From the NCBI GenBank assembly GCA_050115555.1, contig JASFQI010000094.1:1-15281 (forward strand): 15,281 nt of DNA, in the 5' to 3' direction. Positions within the stretch are counted from its first letter, which is position 1. Each line of letters begins with the position of its first letter. This DNA is from JASFQI01 sp050115555. GTDB taxonomy: Bacteria; Desulfobacterota; DSM-4660; Desulfatiglandales; HGW-15. This document shows positions 1-7,136 of the stretch, in pieces. Under the pieces are notes generated by a model. It was not told where the DNA came from. It saw only the letters and a list, made by a program, of their open reading frames with translations, and ran no database searches. The position numbers were made by a program, and so were the translations under genes.

Positions 1-493
1 CGAGAAAGCGTGCCCGAATCATGTCCGCCCGCTTGATGGCCTTTTCCGCCTGGCCCTCGTTCATGCGGTATTTGCTCATGAGGAACCGCACGCGGTACTC
101 CATGTCGGCCACAAGCAGGACGTGAATCGCGCCGGGATACCCCTGAAGGGTGTGATTCCCTCCCCGGCCGATGATCACGGCGTTTCCTTCTTCGTAGATC
201 TTGATGGTGACGGCCTTGACCTCGTCCACATACGTTTTCTCGTACACATAGCCGTGCTTGTCCGCATGGCGCTCGAGAAAGCGCGGGCTGACCACGAGAT
301 TGAGCAGCTTGTCCAGCTTGGTGGTTCCCCGTTCTTCGAAGCACTCGACCTGCTCACAGGATACGCCCACGTTGTCTGCGACTTCCTTGATCAACTGATC
401 GTTGATGAAGCGGTAATCGAGGTCTTTCGCCAGTCGCTCACCCAGTGTGATTCCGCCGGCTCCGAAATGCCTGGATATGGTAATCACCGCCAT
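1..493 (-). CDS. Cytidylate kinase-like family protein (3' part outside window)
   Basis: About 164 N-terminal codons are visible and the frame stays open to the left edge, so the C-terminus is missing. The protein begins MAVITISRHFGAGGITLGER, a P-loop variant (FGAGGITLG) typical of the cytidylate kinase-like family (PF13189), which resembles CMP kinase but usually has no proven substrate. Later segments (AVIIGRGGNHTLQGYPGAIHVLL, split here as AVIIGRGGN, then a short loop, then IHVLL) and the RVRFLMSKYRM region fit the NMP-kinase fold, where arginines contact phosphates. The ATG at 493 is preceded by AAAGGGGG about 9 nt upstream, a clear ribosome binding site. Transcription probably starts at the consensus promoter at 716-744, giving an unusually long leader. 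The family is sure; the substrate is unknown, and CMP or another nucleotide or small metabolite is possible. Confidence 0.85.
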   Translation of the reverse strand, partial: MAVITISRHFGAGGITLGERLAKDLDYRFINDQLIKEVADNVGVSCEQVECFEERGTTKLDKLLNLVVSPRFLERHADKHGYVYEKTYVDEVKAVTIKIYEEGNAVIIGRGGNHTLQGYPGAIHVLLVADMEYRVRFLMSKYRMNEGQAEKAIKRADMIRARFL

Positions 494-518
494 GTTGACC
501 AACCCCCTTTCTGAAAGC

Positions 519-540
519 GTGAAAGCCGAAGGCGATTCAC
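519..540 (-). promoter_or_regulatory. Leader hairpin just upstream of the kinase RBS
   Basis: Read on the minus strand, GUGAA (540-536) pairs with UUCAC (523-519), and GCC (533-531) with GGC (527-525) around a UUC loop. It ends about 12 nt before the G-rich ribosome binding site at 507-503. There is no U-tract, so it is not an intrinsic terminator. It may separate the upstream structured RNA from the coding sequence or mark a processing point; that role is inference. Confidence 0.4.
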
Positions 541-548
541 GTGCCGCT

Positions 549-709
549 CTGCCGCACCGTCATTCGATAATCCTGTCACCGGTTGTAAAAACCGCAATGC
601 CGGATTCCTGTTGGAGCATGCTTGGAAATATGGGCTGAGGGGCTTCCCGCTGCCGCAGTCTGTAGGTCGGGGCTGTGTCGATTGCTCCTTCCACCGGACG
701 GGCAGTTTT
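549..709 (-). ncRNA. Structured leader RNA / candidate 6S-like RNA
   Basis: The segment between a consensus promoter and the kinase gene has no coding frame but can close on itself. CUGCC-CGUC (705-697) pairs with GACG (561-558) and GGCAG (553-549), leaving a 4-nt bulge. GGAGCA (688-683) pairs with UGCUCC (618-613), and CGGUU (594-590) with AACCG (584-580). Nucleotides 643-624 (AGCCCCUCAGCCCAUAUUUC) closely resemble the CCCCUGAGCCGAUAUUUC stretch of E. coli 6S RNA as I remember it, and the preceding AGCGGG is shared too. A length near 160 nt and a very strong promoter fit a 6S gene. Against it, the motif lies about 70 nt from the 5' end rather than about 30, and I cannot draw the full 6S bubble. 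It could instead be a riboswitch-like leader or another stable RNA. Confidence 0.4.
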
Positions 710-715
710 TTTCAG

Positions 716-744
716 ATTATAGGAAACCGCCATTCACGTGTCAA
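716..744 (-). promoter_or_regulatory. Perfect-consensus sigma-70 promoter
   Basis: On the minus strand the -35 TTGACA (744-739) and -10 TATAAT (721-716) both match consensus exactly and are separated by 17 nt. The predicted start is near 709, just before an A-run and the closing stem of the structured leader. Such strength is more usual for stable RNA genes than for a small kinase gene. It transcribes toward the cytidylate-kinase-like gene. Confidence 0.88.
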
Positions 745-940
745 TCGCCATCTGGGATGGATTTTGCAGCAATAAGGCAGACGCAAAGAATGCCGGTACG
801 TTTCAAGCGAGGAAAAAGCATATCGCAGGGTTCATCAGGGAATGAAATGCGCGGATATGACAAATTCGCGGGATGGATGCGGCATGCGCAGCGATCGGTG
901 ATTGGAGGTTCTGAAGAAGGACGTTCGGGACCGCGTGCCA
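745..940. other. Gap downstream of feoB with no recognised feature
   Basis: This stretch lies between the feoB stop and the -35 element at 739-744. I see no convincing small gene, no hairpin followed by a U-tract on the minus strand, and no repeat. If feoB has a terminator here it is not an obvious intrinsic one. Confidence 0.5.
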
Positions 941-3310
941 TCACACGCCGACCCCCAGTGCGAGGCCGGTCTGGTACACCGCCAGCGTGACCACGTAGGC
1001 GACCACCAGATTGAACACGATGGAGAAGCAGGCCCACTTCCAGGAGCTTTCCCGCCAGATGCTCACCACCGTGACAAAGCAGGGGACGTAGAGCATGGTA
1101 AAGAGGATCAGGGCAAAGGCGCGAAGCGGGTTCCAGGCCGGATCGTTTCGAAGCCGCCTTGCCAGGGATCCTTGCCCCGTCTCCTCGGCTTGCTCCAGGG
1201 AGTAAGCGGTCCCCAGGGTGGAGACAATGACCTCCTTGGCCGCGAAACCGCCGACCAGGGCAACGTTCAGCCGGTAATCGAAGCCCAGCGGTGCGGTGAT
1301 GCGCTCCAGGGCGCGGCCCATGGAGCCGGCCACCGTGGAGAGAAGTGCTTCCTGCTGTCGGGTGGTCTGGAGGGCTTTCATTCTGGACCGGTAGTCCGTA
1401 TAGGCGGCGCGTATGGTCCCTTCCGCCTCCTCGGGGGAGCTCGGCGCGGAGAAAAAGATCTCATGGAGGGCCTGGGAAACCCCGTTTCCTTTTTTCGGCT
1501 CCAGAGAACCCGAATCGTCTTCGGCCGATGACTGAAGGAGGCTCGCGGCGAGGCGGTCGAGCTCCTCGAGGGCCCGGACGTCCGGGACCAGGGGCTGAAC
1601 CGAGGGGTGCGACAGAAAAGCCCTTTGAACCTGCTTTTCCTGCCCATCGAAGTAATCCACCCGCTCCTGGGAAAGCCCGGGATAGGTCATAAGGGCCCAG
1701 AGGAGCACGGAGATCCCCAGGATCACGGTCCCGGCCTTCTTGATGTACTGCCAGGTACGCTCCCAGGTGTGGATCAGGAGGCCCTTGAAGGTGGGCGCTC
1801 GATACGGAGGAAGCTCCATCACGAAAGGCGTCTTCGGGCCCCGGAGCACGGTGGCACGAAGAATCTTGGCGGCAAACAGGGCGAAGATCCAGGAAAGCAG
1901 GGTGAAGACGAATAGCATGCGGGCCTCGCCCGTCTTGAAGAACGCCGCAATGAGGAGCCCGAACAAGGGGAGCTTTGCGCCGCAGTTCATGAACGGGACC
2001 ACGAGAAGTGTGGCGATCCGCTCCTTGGGGTCCCGGAGTGTGCGGGTAGCCATCACACCCGGCACGGCACAGCCGCCGGAGATCCCCCCGCTGATGAGCA
2101 GGGCGATCACGGAGTTCCCGTGAAGCCCGAACCACCGAAGAACCCGGTCCAGCATGTACGCCACACGCGCCAGGTAGCCGGAGTCCTCCATGACCGAGAT
2201 GGCGAAGAAGAGGAACATGATCAAGGGCACGAACCCCAGGACGCCGCCCACCCCGTCGATGATTCCGGAGACGATCATGGACTGGAGCGGTCCTTCCGGC
2301 AGCACGGCGGAGACCCCGCCCTTGAGCCAGTCGAACACTATGGCGAGCACCGCCACCGGAGTCTCGCTGGCCCAGAACGTGAACTCGTAGATGCCGTAAA
2401 GGATGCCGATCATCAGGAGCGGGCCGATGAGTCGATCGGTCAGGACCCGGTCGATCTGGTCCGAGATGTTCAGCCGGGACTCGATGCGGCGCTTGACCAC
2501 CTTTCGGGTGACGCCCGCAATGTAGCCGTAACGGTGATCCGCTATGATCCCCTCGGGCTCTTCCTCCAGGGTGTTCAGGGTGTGCCGGGCGATGCGCTTG
2601 CAGACCTCTTCCACATCGGATCTCACGTCGGAGTTCTTCTGAATGAGCTCGAGGATCTGCTGGTCCCCCTCCAGGCACTTCAGGGCAAGCCATCGGGGCG
2701 GGTACGTATCCCCGTGGAAGTCGCCCTGGAGAATCGCCTCCTCGATTTCGTTCAGGCTTCCGTCGATGTCGTTTCCATAGGAGATGAGCGAGGACGTCCA
2801 GGGCGGGTTCTGCGCGGCGACCTCCACGATGCGGTCCAGGAGGGCATCAATGCCCTTGTGGGAACGGGCCACCGTGGGCACCACAGGAACCTCGAGGAGC
2901 TCGGAGAGCCTCTCCACTTCGATGGAGATCCCCCGAGCTTCGGCCACGTCCACCATGTTGAGGGCGAGGATCAGCGGTGCGCCAAGCTCCCGGAACTGGA
3001 GAGCGAGGTAGAGGTTCCGGTCCAGATTGGAGGCGTCCACGATGTCCACCACCACGTCCGGCTTTTCATTGACCAGGAAGTCCCTTGCCACGATCTCCTC
3101 GAGGGAGTAAGCGGTGAGGGAGTATGTGCCCGGGAGGTCCACTACCTCGATGTCGAAGCCCCGGTGCCTGACGTGGCCCACCTTTTTTTCCACGGTGACG
3201 CCCGGGTAGTTTGCAATGTGCTGGCGCGCACCGGTGATGGCGTTGAAGATGGTCGTCTTTCCCGCATTCGGGTTTCCGGAGAGAGCGATTTTCAGGGTCT
3301 TTGCGGCCAT
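941..3310 (-). CDS. feoB: Ferrous iron transporter FeoB
   Basis: This is the inner-membrane GTPase-coupled Fe(II) transporter. The 789-residue length is typical. The N-terminal G domain shows G1 GNPNAGKT (13-20), G2 around NYPGVTVE (34-41), G3 DLPG (58-61) and G4 NMVD (118-121). A helical cytosolic segment follows to about residue 285, then the polytopic membrane region. It contains two Gate motifs, GGISGGCAVPG and VPFMNCGAKLPLF, whose cysteines lie in the proposed ion path. A long hydrophilic insertion (roughly 565-660) sits between membrane segments, as in other FeoB proteins. The ATG at 3310 follows GAAGGA with good spacing and lies 18 nt after the feoA stop, so the two are cotranslated. 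No Cys-rich C-terminal tail and no feoC follow. The assignment is sure. Confidence 0.98.
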   Translation of the reverse strand: MAAKTLKIALSGNPNAGKTTIFNAITGARQHIANYPGVTVEKKVGHVRHRGFDIEVVDLPGTYSLTAYSLEEIVARDFLVNEKPDVVVDIVDASNLDRNLYLALQFRELGAPLILALNMVDVAEARGISIEVERLSELLEVPVVPTVARSHKGIDALLDRIVEVAAQNPPWTSSLISYGNDIDGSLNEIEEAILQGDFHGDTYPPRWLALKCLEGDQQILELIQKNSDVRSDVEEVCKRIARHTLNTLEEEPEGIIADHRYGYIAGVTRKVVKRRIESRLNISDQIDRVLTDRLIGPLLMIGILYGIYEFTFWASETPVAVLAIVFDWLKGGVSAVLPEGPLQSMIVSGIIDGVGGVLGFVPLIMFLFFAISVMEDSGYLARVAYMLDRVLRWFGLHGNSVIALLISGGISGGCAVPGVMATRTLRDPKERIATLLVVPFMNCGAKLPLFGLLIAAFFKTGEARMLFVFTLLSWIFALFAAKILRATVLRGPKTPFVMELPPYRAPTFKGLLIHTWERTWQYIKKAGTVILGISVLLWALMTYPGLSQERVDYFDGQEKQVQRAFLSHPSVQPLVPDVRALEELDRLAASLLQSSAEDDSGSLEPKKGNGVSQALHEIFFSAPSSPEEAEGTIRAAYTDYRSRMKALQTTRQQEALLSTVAGSMGRALERITAPLGFDYRLNVALVGGFAAKEVIVSTLGTAYSLEQAEETGQGSLARRLRNDPAWNPLRAFALILFTMLYVPCFVTVVSIWRESSWKWACFSIVFNLVVAYVVTLAVYQTGLALGVGV

Positions 3311-3328
3311 GATCCTTCAGCGGGTCCT

Positions 3329-3577
3329 CTATTTCGTTGGGGCTTCCACCTCGACCAGGACGCCGTCCGCCTCATTGTTTCGAAGCGTCAGCGTGCAGTC
3401 GGTGAGCCGGACGGCGACGGGGTCCTTGAGCGGGGCGCGTCCCTGGATGCGAATGGCGACACCCGGGACAAGACCCATCTCGCGAATCCTCCGGCCCATC
3501 TCCCCCGTTGCCATGACCCGATGGATTTTTCCACTCTGGTTGTTGGACATCTCCCGCATTTTGATGATTTTTTTCAT
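3329..3577 (-). CDS. feoA: Ferrous iron transport protein FeoA
   Basis: FeoA is a small cytosolic SH3-like protein that acts with FeoB, probably by binding it and tuning GTPase or transport activity. The sequence from MKKIIKMREM onward gives 82 residues, the usual size. The core GEMGRRIREMGLVPG is the classic FeoA motif, followed by the beta-rich part IRIQGRAPLKDPVAV and an ending near VLVEVEA. A longer in-frame start at 3682 exists, but it would add 35 residues overlapping the upstream gene and unlike FeoA, so I choose the ATG at 3577, 23 nt after the upstream stop. The ribosome binding site there is weak (ACGGACG), which suggests translational coupling to the upstream gene. The ATG at 3556 is a less likely alternative. 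Confidence 0.93.
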   Translation of the reverse strand: MKKIIKMREMSNNQSGKIHRVMATGEMGRRIREMGLVPGVAIRIQGRAPLKDPVAVRLTDCTLTLRNNEADGVLVEVEAPTK

Positions 3578-3600
3578 GTGCGCGTCCGTTGGGAGGCCCT

Positions 3601-4779
3601 TCAGGAACGGGCCACCGAAGGCAGAGGGGCCTGCGCCTCGCCCAGGAGGAATTCGCCCTTTTCGATCCACCCCTTCAGACATTGGGCGATCTCGAGGGCT
3701 CGAATCCTCGAAGACAAGGGCACGGTTGGTATCTCCTGACCGTTGAAGCGGATGGCCCCACTCATCAGTTCCCCGTAGCTGACTTGCCCGAGGCTCACGG
3801 CCTCTCCTTTGGGGTAATCGTTGCCGTAATCTATGATCTGGGTGAAGATTTCATCGTCCGGGACTCCTGTAAAGCGGGCCATCTCCTCGTCCAGAATGGG
3901 AATGGGGATGCCGAGCCCGATTGCAAGGGAGCAGCCGTATCCCACCATGCTGATGCCCACCACCCAACGCGGATCCATGCCTTTCAGGTCTCCGGAGACC
4001 ATCAGGGTCCCGGCCGGGGACAGGGGGACGCCGTTTTTCCCGCGGGGGGCGTTGGGGTTGTGCTGGGTGCCCGGGCCGATCACGAATCCCTGCCCGCCGC
4101 CGAGGAAGATCCGTGTACCCGTGCCTACGGTGCGGTAGAGCGGGTCGTTGAAGAGAGGGCTCAGCGTGCCGGATGTGGAGTAGTTGGCATTGGCGGCCCG
4201 GGGCTTGAGAATTCCCATGTACGTGTAGATCGTCTTTTTCGACAGGTTGATGGCGCAGTTGTAGTTCTGATACCCGTTGCGCGGGTTCAACATGACTGCG
4301 TACGACAGGTCCTCCAGCGTCACCCGCTTCTCCACCTCCCGGTTCGGGTAGCAGTCCGTGCCGTATCCGGTGGCTCGAAGTTTCACCTTGCGTCCCGCGA
4401 CCAGGTCCTCGATGACGTGCCCCCCTCCGTACTTGAACTGCCCGGGATGGATGTGGTTGAGGGGGTCGTCCTCGGCGGGTTCGGTGGCCCCGAGGTAGAG
4501 GTCCACGGCGGCGAGGCCCCCGTAGCAGGGTACGTCGTTCAGCCAGACTTTCGAGGCCTTGATGGCGGGCTTGACCGGGCCGAAGTTGAGGAAGACCCCG
4601 GAGGAGCACATGGGCGAGAAGGTCCCCGTGGTCACCACGTCCACTTCCCTCGCGGCCTTTTCAGTCCCTTTGGACCGAACGATTTCCGTCATCTCGTCGG
4701 CCGTGACCACGACCACCTTTCCGGACTTGATTTTCCGGTTGATCTCCTCGATGGTTTTGACCTTCTTCTTCTTCGGCAT
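3601..4779 (-). CDS. COG1900/DUF39 homocysteine biosynthesis protein
   Basis: The 392-residue protein matches the DUF39/HcyBio family (PF01837, COG1900). In methanogens and some sulfate reducers this family is implicated in making homocysteine from aspartate semialdehyde using sulfide, bypassing the usual O-acylhomoserine route. Candidate functional cysteines are seen in SPMCSSGVF, NDVPCYGGLAAVDLYLGAT, GTDCYPNR, YNCAINL and GYGCSLAIG. The glycine-rich part FLGGGQGFVIGPGTQHNPN is also family-typical. The first residues (MPKKKKVKTIEEINRKI) are lysine-rich. ATG 4779 has a strong GGAGG about 8 nt upstream. It heads an operon with feoA and feoB. In Methanosarcina the partner is a ferredoxin/NIL-domain protein; none is visible here, and residues 330-392 show no ferredoxin motif. 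The family is sure; the exact chemistry rests on work with other members. Confidence 0.92.
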   Translation of the reverse strand: MPKKKKVKTIEEINRKIKSGKVVVVTADEMTEIVRSKGTEKAAREVDVVTTGTFSPMCSSGVFLNFGPVKPAIKASKVWLNDVPCYGGLAAVDLYLGATEPAEDDPLNHIHPGQFKYGGGHVIEDLVAGRKVKLRATGYGTDCYPNREVEKRVTLEDLSYAVMLNPRNGYQNYNCAINLSKKTIYTYMGILKPRAANANYSTSGTLSPLFNDPLYRTVGTGTRIFLGGGQGFVIGPGTQHNPNAPRGKNGVPLSPAGTLMVSGDLKGMDPRWVVGISMVGYGCSLAIGLGIPIPILDEEMARFTGVPDDEIFTQIIDYGNDYPKGEAVSLGQVSYGELMSGAIRFNGQEIPTVPLSSRIRALEIAQCLKGWIEKGEFLLGEAQAPLPSVARS

Positions 4780-4865
4780 GGAAGTATCCTCCGGGAGTTT
4801 TGGTAACCTTTAACTCTAAGAGGATTACAGATCGAAGACAAGGAAAACTTGATAGCAAACCGCAG

Positions 4866-4890
4866 GGCGAGATCCTGCAAGGCGAGATCC
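4866..4890. repeat. Short direct repeat in the COG1900/kdsA divergent region
   Basis: GGCGAGATCC occurs at 4866-4875 and again at 4881-4890, a 15-nt period. The second copy ends directly before a possible plus-strand -35 (TTGACT, 4892-4897). It could be a tandem operator for a regulator of either divergent gene, or chance. Confidence 0.45.
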
Positions 4891-4891
4891 C

Positions 4892-4920
4892 TTGACTTTG
4901 ATGGGGCCATCGAATAAGCA
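4892..4920 (+). promoter_or_regulatory. Possible weak promoter for kdsA
   Basis: TTGACT at 4892-4897 is a good -35, but the hexamer 17 nt downstream (TAAGCA, 4915-4920) is a poor -10. The position, about 60 nt before the kdsA start, is right for a promoter. A small hairpin, CCTGAA (4940-4945) with TTCAGG (4952-4957), would lie in the leader. Confidence 0.3.
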
Positions 4921-4982
4921 TAGGCGCAACCCGGCCGCTCCTGAAGAACGATTCAGGGTGCGGGTTCCAATTGGAGAGCATC

Positions 4983-5819
4983 ATGGGATTCCATAACGTC
5001 CGATTCGGCGATGTGACCATCACGGACGAGGGTCCGTTTTTCATCATCGCCGGTCCCTGCGTCATTGAGAACGAGGTGACCACGCTTCGGGTGGCGGAAT
5101 TCCTGCGAGAGACAAAGGACGCCATAGGGGTTCCGATCCTTTTCAAGGCCTCCTATGACAAGGCCAACCGGACGGCCCTGGACTCTTTTCGCGGGCCCGG
5201 GATCGGGCCGGGGCTGGAAATCCTGGGACGCGTCCGGGAGCGAACAGGGCTCCCCGTGATCTCGGATGTTCACTCTCCTGAAGAAGCGCAGCGGGCGGCC
5301 CAAGTCCTGGACGTCCTTCAGATACCGGCGTTCCTGTGCCGGCAGACCGATCTGCTGGTCGCCGCCTCCCGCACCGGGCGCCCCGTGAATGTGAAAAAGG
5401 GACAGTTCATGGCGCCGTGGGACATGGAGCAGGCCGTGAAGAAACTGACCGACAAGGGCAGCGGGCAGGTCCTCATTACCGAGAGGGGAACGTCCTTCGG
5501 ATACAACAACCTTGTGGTGGATTGCCGGGCGATTCCCGTGATGAAGGCCTTTGGACATCCCGTGGTTTTTGACGCCACGCACAGCGTGCAGCTTCCCGGG
5601 GCCGCCGGATCGTGCTCGGGCGGGCAGCGGGAGTACGCAGACGTGCTGGCCCGTGCGGCCGTTGCCGCAGGAGCGGACGGTGTCTTCATGGAGGTGCATC
5701 CCTGCCCGGAGGAGGCGCTGTGCGACGGTCCAAACGCCTTGCCCCTCGAGCAGGTCCGACCGGTAGTCAATCTTCTGCGGGAAATCCACCACATTGTGCG
5801 AGCGAAACACGACGGCTGA
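4983..5819 (+). CDS. kdsA: 3-deoxy-D-manno-octulosonate 8-phosphate synthase, metal-dependent class
   Basis: KdsA condenses phosphoenolpyruvate with arabinose 5-phosphate to give Kdo 8-phosphate for LPS inner core. The start at ATG 4983 is preceded by GGAGA at 4973-4977; the TTG at 4971 overlaps that ribosome binding site and is rejected. The product is 278 residues, normal for KdsA. It carries AGPCVIE near the N-terminus, with Cys26, and His200 (DATHSVQ), Glu237 (FMEVHPCPEEA) and Asp248 (LCDGPNA). The spacing of these four residues (174, 211 and 222 after the Cys) equals that of the metal ligands in the Aquifex aeolicus enzyme (C11, H185, E222, D233). This makes it the class II, metal-dependent type rather than the E. 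coli type, which has Asn at the Cys position. It starts the Kdo/LPS gene run; no kdsB or kdsD lies nearby. Confidence 0.97.
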   Translation: MGFHNVRFGDVTITDEGPFFIIAGPCVIENEVTTLRVAEFLRETKDAIGVPILFKASYDKANRTALDSFRGPGIGPGLEILGRVRERTGLPVISDVHSPEEAQRAAQVLDVLQIPAFLCRQTDLLVAASRTGRPVNVKKGQFMAPWDMEQAVKKLTDKGSGQVLITERGTSFGYNNLVVDCRAIPVMKAFGHPVVFDATHSVQLPGAAGSCSGGQREYADVLARAAVAAGADGVFMEVHPCPEEALCDGPNALPLEQVRPVVNLLREIHHIVRAKHDG

Positions 5820-5821
5820 AG

Positions 5822-5879
5822 ATCCTGCCCTGAAGCCGCACACTATCCGGGCAGGATGCCGGAAGGAAGAAGACCGGCA
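5822..5879 (+). other. Tandem hairpins in the kdsA-kdsC spacer
   Basis: ATCCTGCCC (5822-5830) pairs perfectly with GGGCAGGAT (5849-5857). TGCCGG (5857-5862) then pairs with CCGGCA (5874-5879). The first starts 2 nt after the kdsA stop. No U-tract follows either stem, so neither is a standard intrinsic terminator; they may stabilise the kdsA mRNA 3' end. The rest of the 182-nt spacer holds no gene that I can see. Confidence 0.5.
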
Positions 5880-6001
5880 CGACGTCGTCCCGCTCCTGCG
5901 CTTCCTTCGGGCGCATGCCGGAATCCGGATCGACCTTGCGCGTTCGGCGCGGGGACGCGGCAGGGTGTAGTCGGGTGCGAGCGGGGTTGGAGGAAACCAA
6001 G

Positions 6002-6523
6002 ATGATAGAGCCCACGGCCGCGGATATTCGCCTGCTCGTCCTGGATGTGGACGGCGTGTTGACGGACGGTCGCATCCTGCTCGACGAACGCGGGGAGGAG
6101 ATCAAGGCCTTTCACGTGCGGGACGGATACGGGTTGAAGCGCATCATGGCGGCCGGTGTGGAGGTGGTTCTCATCACGGGTCGTTCCTCCGGGGCGGTGG
6201 CGCAGAGGGCGAAGGAGCTGGGGATTCAAGAGGTCCACCAGGGGGTGGAGGAAAAGGGGGCCCTGCTGGACGCCCTCATGAGGGAACGGGGCCTGGAGGA
6301 GAGACACGTCTGCTGCATGGGGGACGATCTCCCGGATCTGCCCCTGCTGGACAAGGCGGGTCTTGCCGTGGCCGTGGCCGATGCCGTAATGGAGGTCCGC
6401 AACGCCGCGGCATTGATTACGAAGCAGCGGGGGGGAAGCGGCGCGGTTCGCGAGGTCTGCGAGTTCATCCTCGGGGCCAAAGGCCTGTGGCCGGAACACG
6501 GAAAATCCCCTTTACAGAAATGA
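6002..6523 (+). CDS. kdsC: Kdo 8-phosphate phosphatase KdsC (HAD family)
   Basis: KdsC removes phosphate from Kdo 8-phosphate to free Kdo, the step after KdsA. The HAD signature DVDGVLTDG gives the nucleophile Asp15 and acid/base Asp17. Motif II is ITGRSS (58-63), Lys85 lies in GVEEKGALL, and motif III is MGDDLPDL with Asp108/Asp109. There is no cap domain and the length is 173 residues, as expected for this tetrameric class of HAD enzyme. ATG 6002 follows GGAGG at 5989-5993 with 8-nt spacing; an in-frame start at 5915 would add 29 atypical residues and is rejected. The stop TGA lies at 6521-6523, inside the spacer of the next promoter. Confidence 0.96.
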   Translation: MIEPTAADIRLLVLDVDGVLTDGRILLDERGEEIKAFHVRDGYGLKRIMAAGVEVVLITGRSSGAVAQRAKELGIQEVHQGVEEKGALLDALMRERGLEERHVCCMGDDLPDLPLLDKAGLAVAVADAVMEVRNAAALITKQRGGSGAVREVCEFILGAKGLWPEHGKSPLQK

Positions 6524-6540
6524 GTGCGGTCCGGTATAAT
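6511..6540 (+). promoter_or_regulatory. Strong sigma-70 promoter across the end of kdsC
   Basis: TTTACA (6511-6516, one mismatch to consensus) and a perfect TATAAT (6535-6540) are separated by 18 nt. Transcription should begin near 6547, just ahead of lptC. It would let the lpt-rpoN-hpf-ptsN run be expressed independently of kdsA-kdsC. Confidence 0.75.
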
Positions 6541-6556
6541 TATTGCAATTGACGCG

Positions 6557-7132
6557 ATGAACCGATCCATGATCCGATACTGGCCCCTGCTGGGGATCGT
6601 TGCCCTGGCCGTGGTGATGGGTTTCTACCTGTTCCGTTCCGAGGCGGAAAAGGAACGGATACGACAACCCATCGTCACCGATGCGGATCTGGATGACGGA
6701 ATCACGCTGAACGACATCCACTACACACAGGACGACCCGGAAAAGGGAATGCAGTGGGTCCTGGATGCGAAGAAAGTGCAGTTTTCGCCGGATCGCACCT
6801 ACTTCTCTTTTCGGACGTTTCACCTGAAGCTCTTTCCTGAGGATCGCCCCTCCCTCGAGCTGGAGGGACACCGGGGGGATTACAACAAGGCCACTGGGCT
6901 GATCAACCTCCAGGGGGACTTGAAAGGACGCTCCGTGGACGGGTACCGCATTTTCGCGGAGCACCTGCTTTACAACCACGAGGAAGGGGTGCTGACCACG
7001 GATGAATGGGTTCGAATCACCGGGCCGTTCTTCACAGTGACAGGTAAAGGTTTGTACTTTCACTTGGAAAGAGAATACCTTAAGATGAGCTCAGGGGTGA
7101 CGACCACCCTGGATCCAAAGCTCGTGATTTGA
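6557..7132 (+). CDS. lptC: LPS export system protein LptC
   Basis: LptC is the bitopic inner-membrane protein that takes LPS from LptB2FG and passes it to LptA. The sequence shows a single N-terminal membrane anchor (YWPLLGIVALAVVMGFYLF) and then a periplasmic beta-jellyroll domain of about 160 residues. That domain contains VLDAKKVQFSPD, LELEGHRGDYN, and the family-like end GKGLYFHLEREYLKMSSGV. At 191 residues it has the usual length. The start is uncertain: a GTG lies at 6524, ATG at 6557 and ATG at 6569, none with a Shine-Dalgarno sequence. The promoter predicts an RNA start near 6547, so 6557 or 6569 is preferred and the leader would be only about 10-20 nt. Neighbours lptA and lptB support the call. 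Confidence 0.9.
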   Translation: MNRSMIRYWPLLGIVALAVVMGFYLFRSEAEKERIRQPIVTDADLDDGITLNDIHYTQDDPEKGMQWVLDAKKVQFSPDRTYFSFRTFHLKLFPEDRPSLELEGHRGDYNKATGLINLQGDLKGRSVDGYRIFAEHLLYNHEEGVLTTDEWVRITGPFFTVTGKGLYFHLEREYLKMSSGVTTTLDPKLVI

Positions 7133-7136
7133 CCGG

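Noticed and set aside
701..717. T-run (701-712 region) as a plus-strand intrinsic terminator
   Set aside because: The T-run is the complement of the A-rich start of the minus-strand transcript directly below a perfect minus-strand promoter, and no plus-strand gene ends there.
1851..1870. TGGCAC-like sequence as a sigma-54 promoter
   Set aside because: It lies inside feoB on the opposite strand and lacks the TTGC element at the required spacing. I found no convincing sigma-54 site in the window.
2120..3739. Long plus-strand open frame across feoB, feoA and the end of the COG1900 gene
   Set aside because: It crosses three real genes on the other strand, is rich in His, Asp and Val as antisense frames usually are, and shows no recognisable motif.
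3601..4806. Plus-strand open frame opposite the COG1900 gene
   Set aside because: The minus-strand product is clearly conserved and has a good ribosome binding site; the plus-strand translation has no family features.
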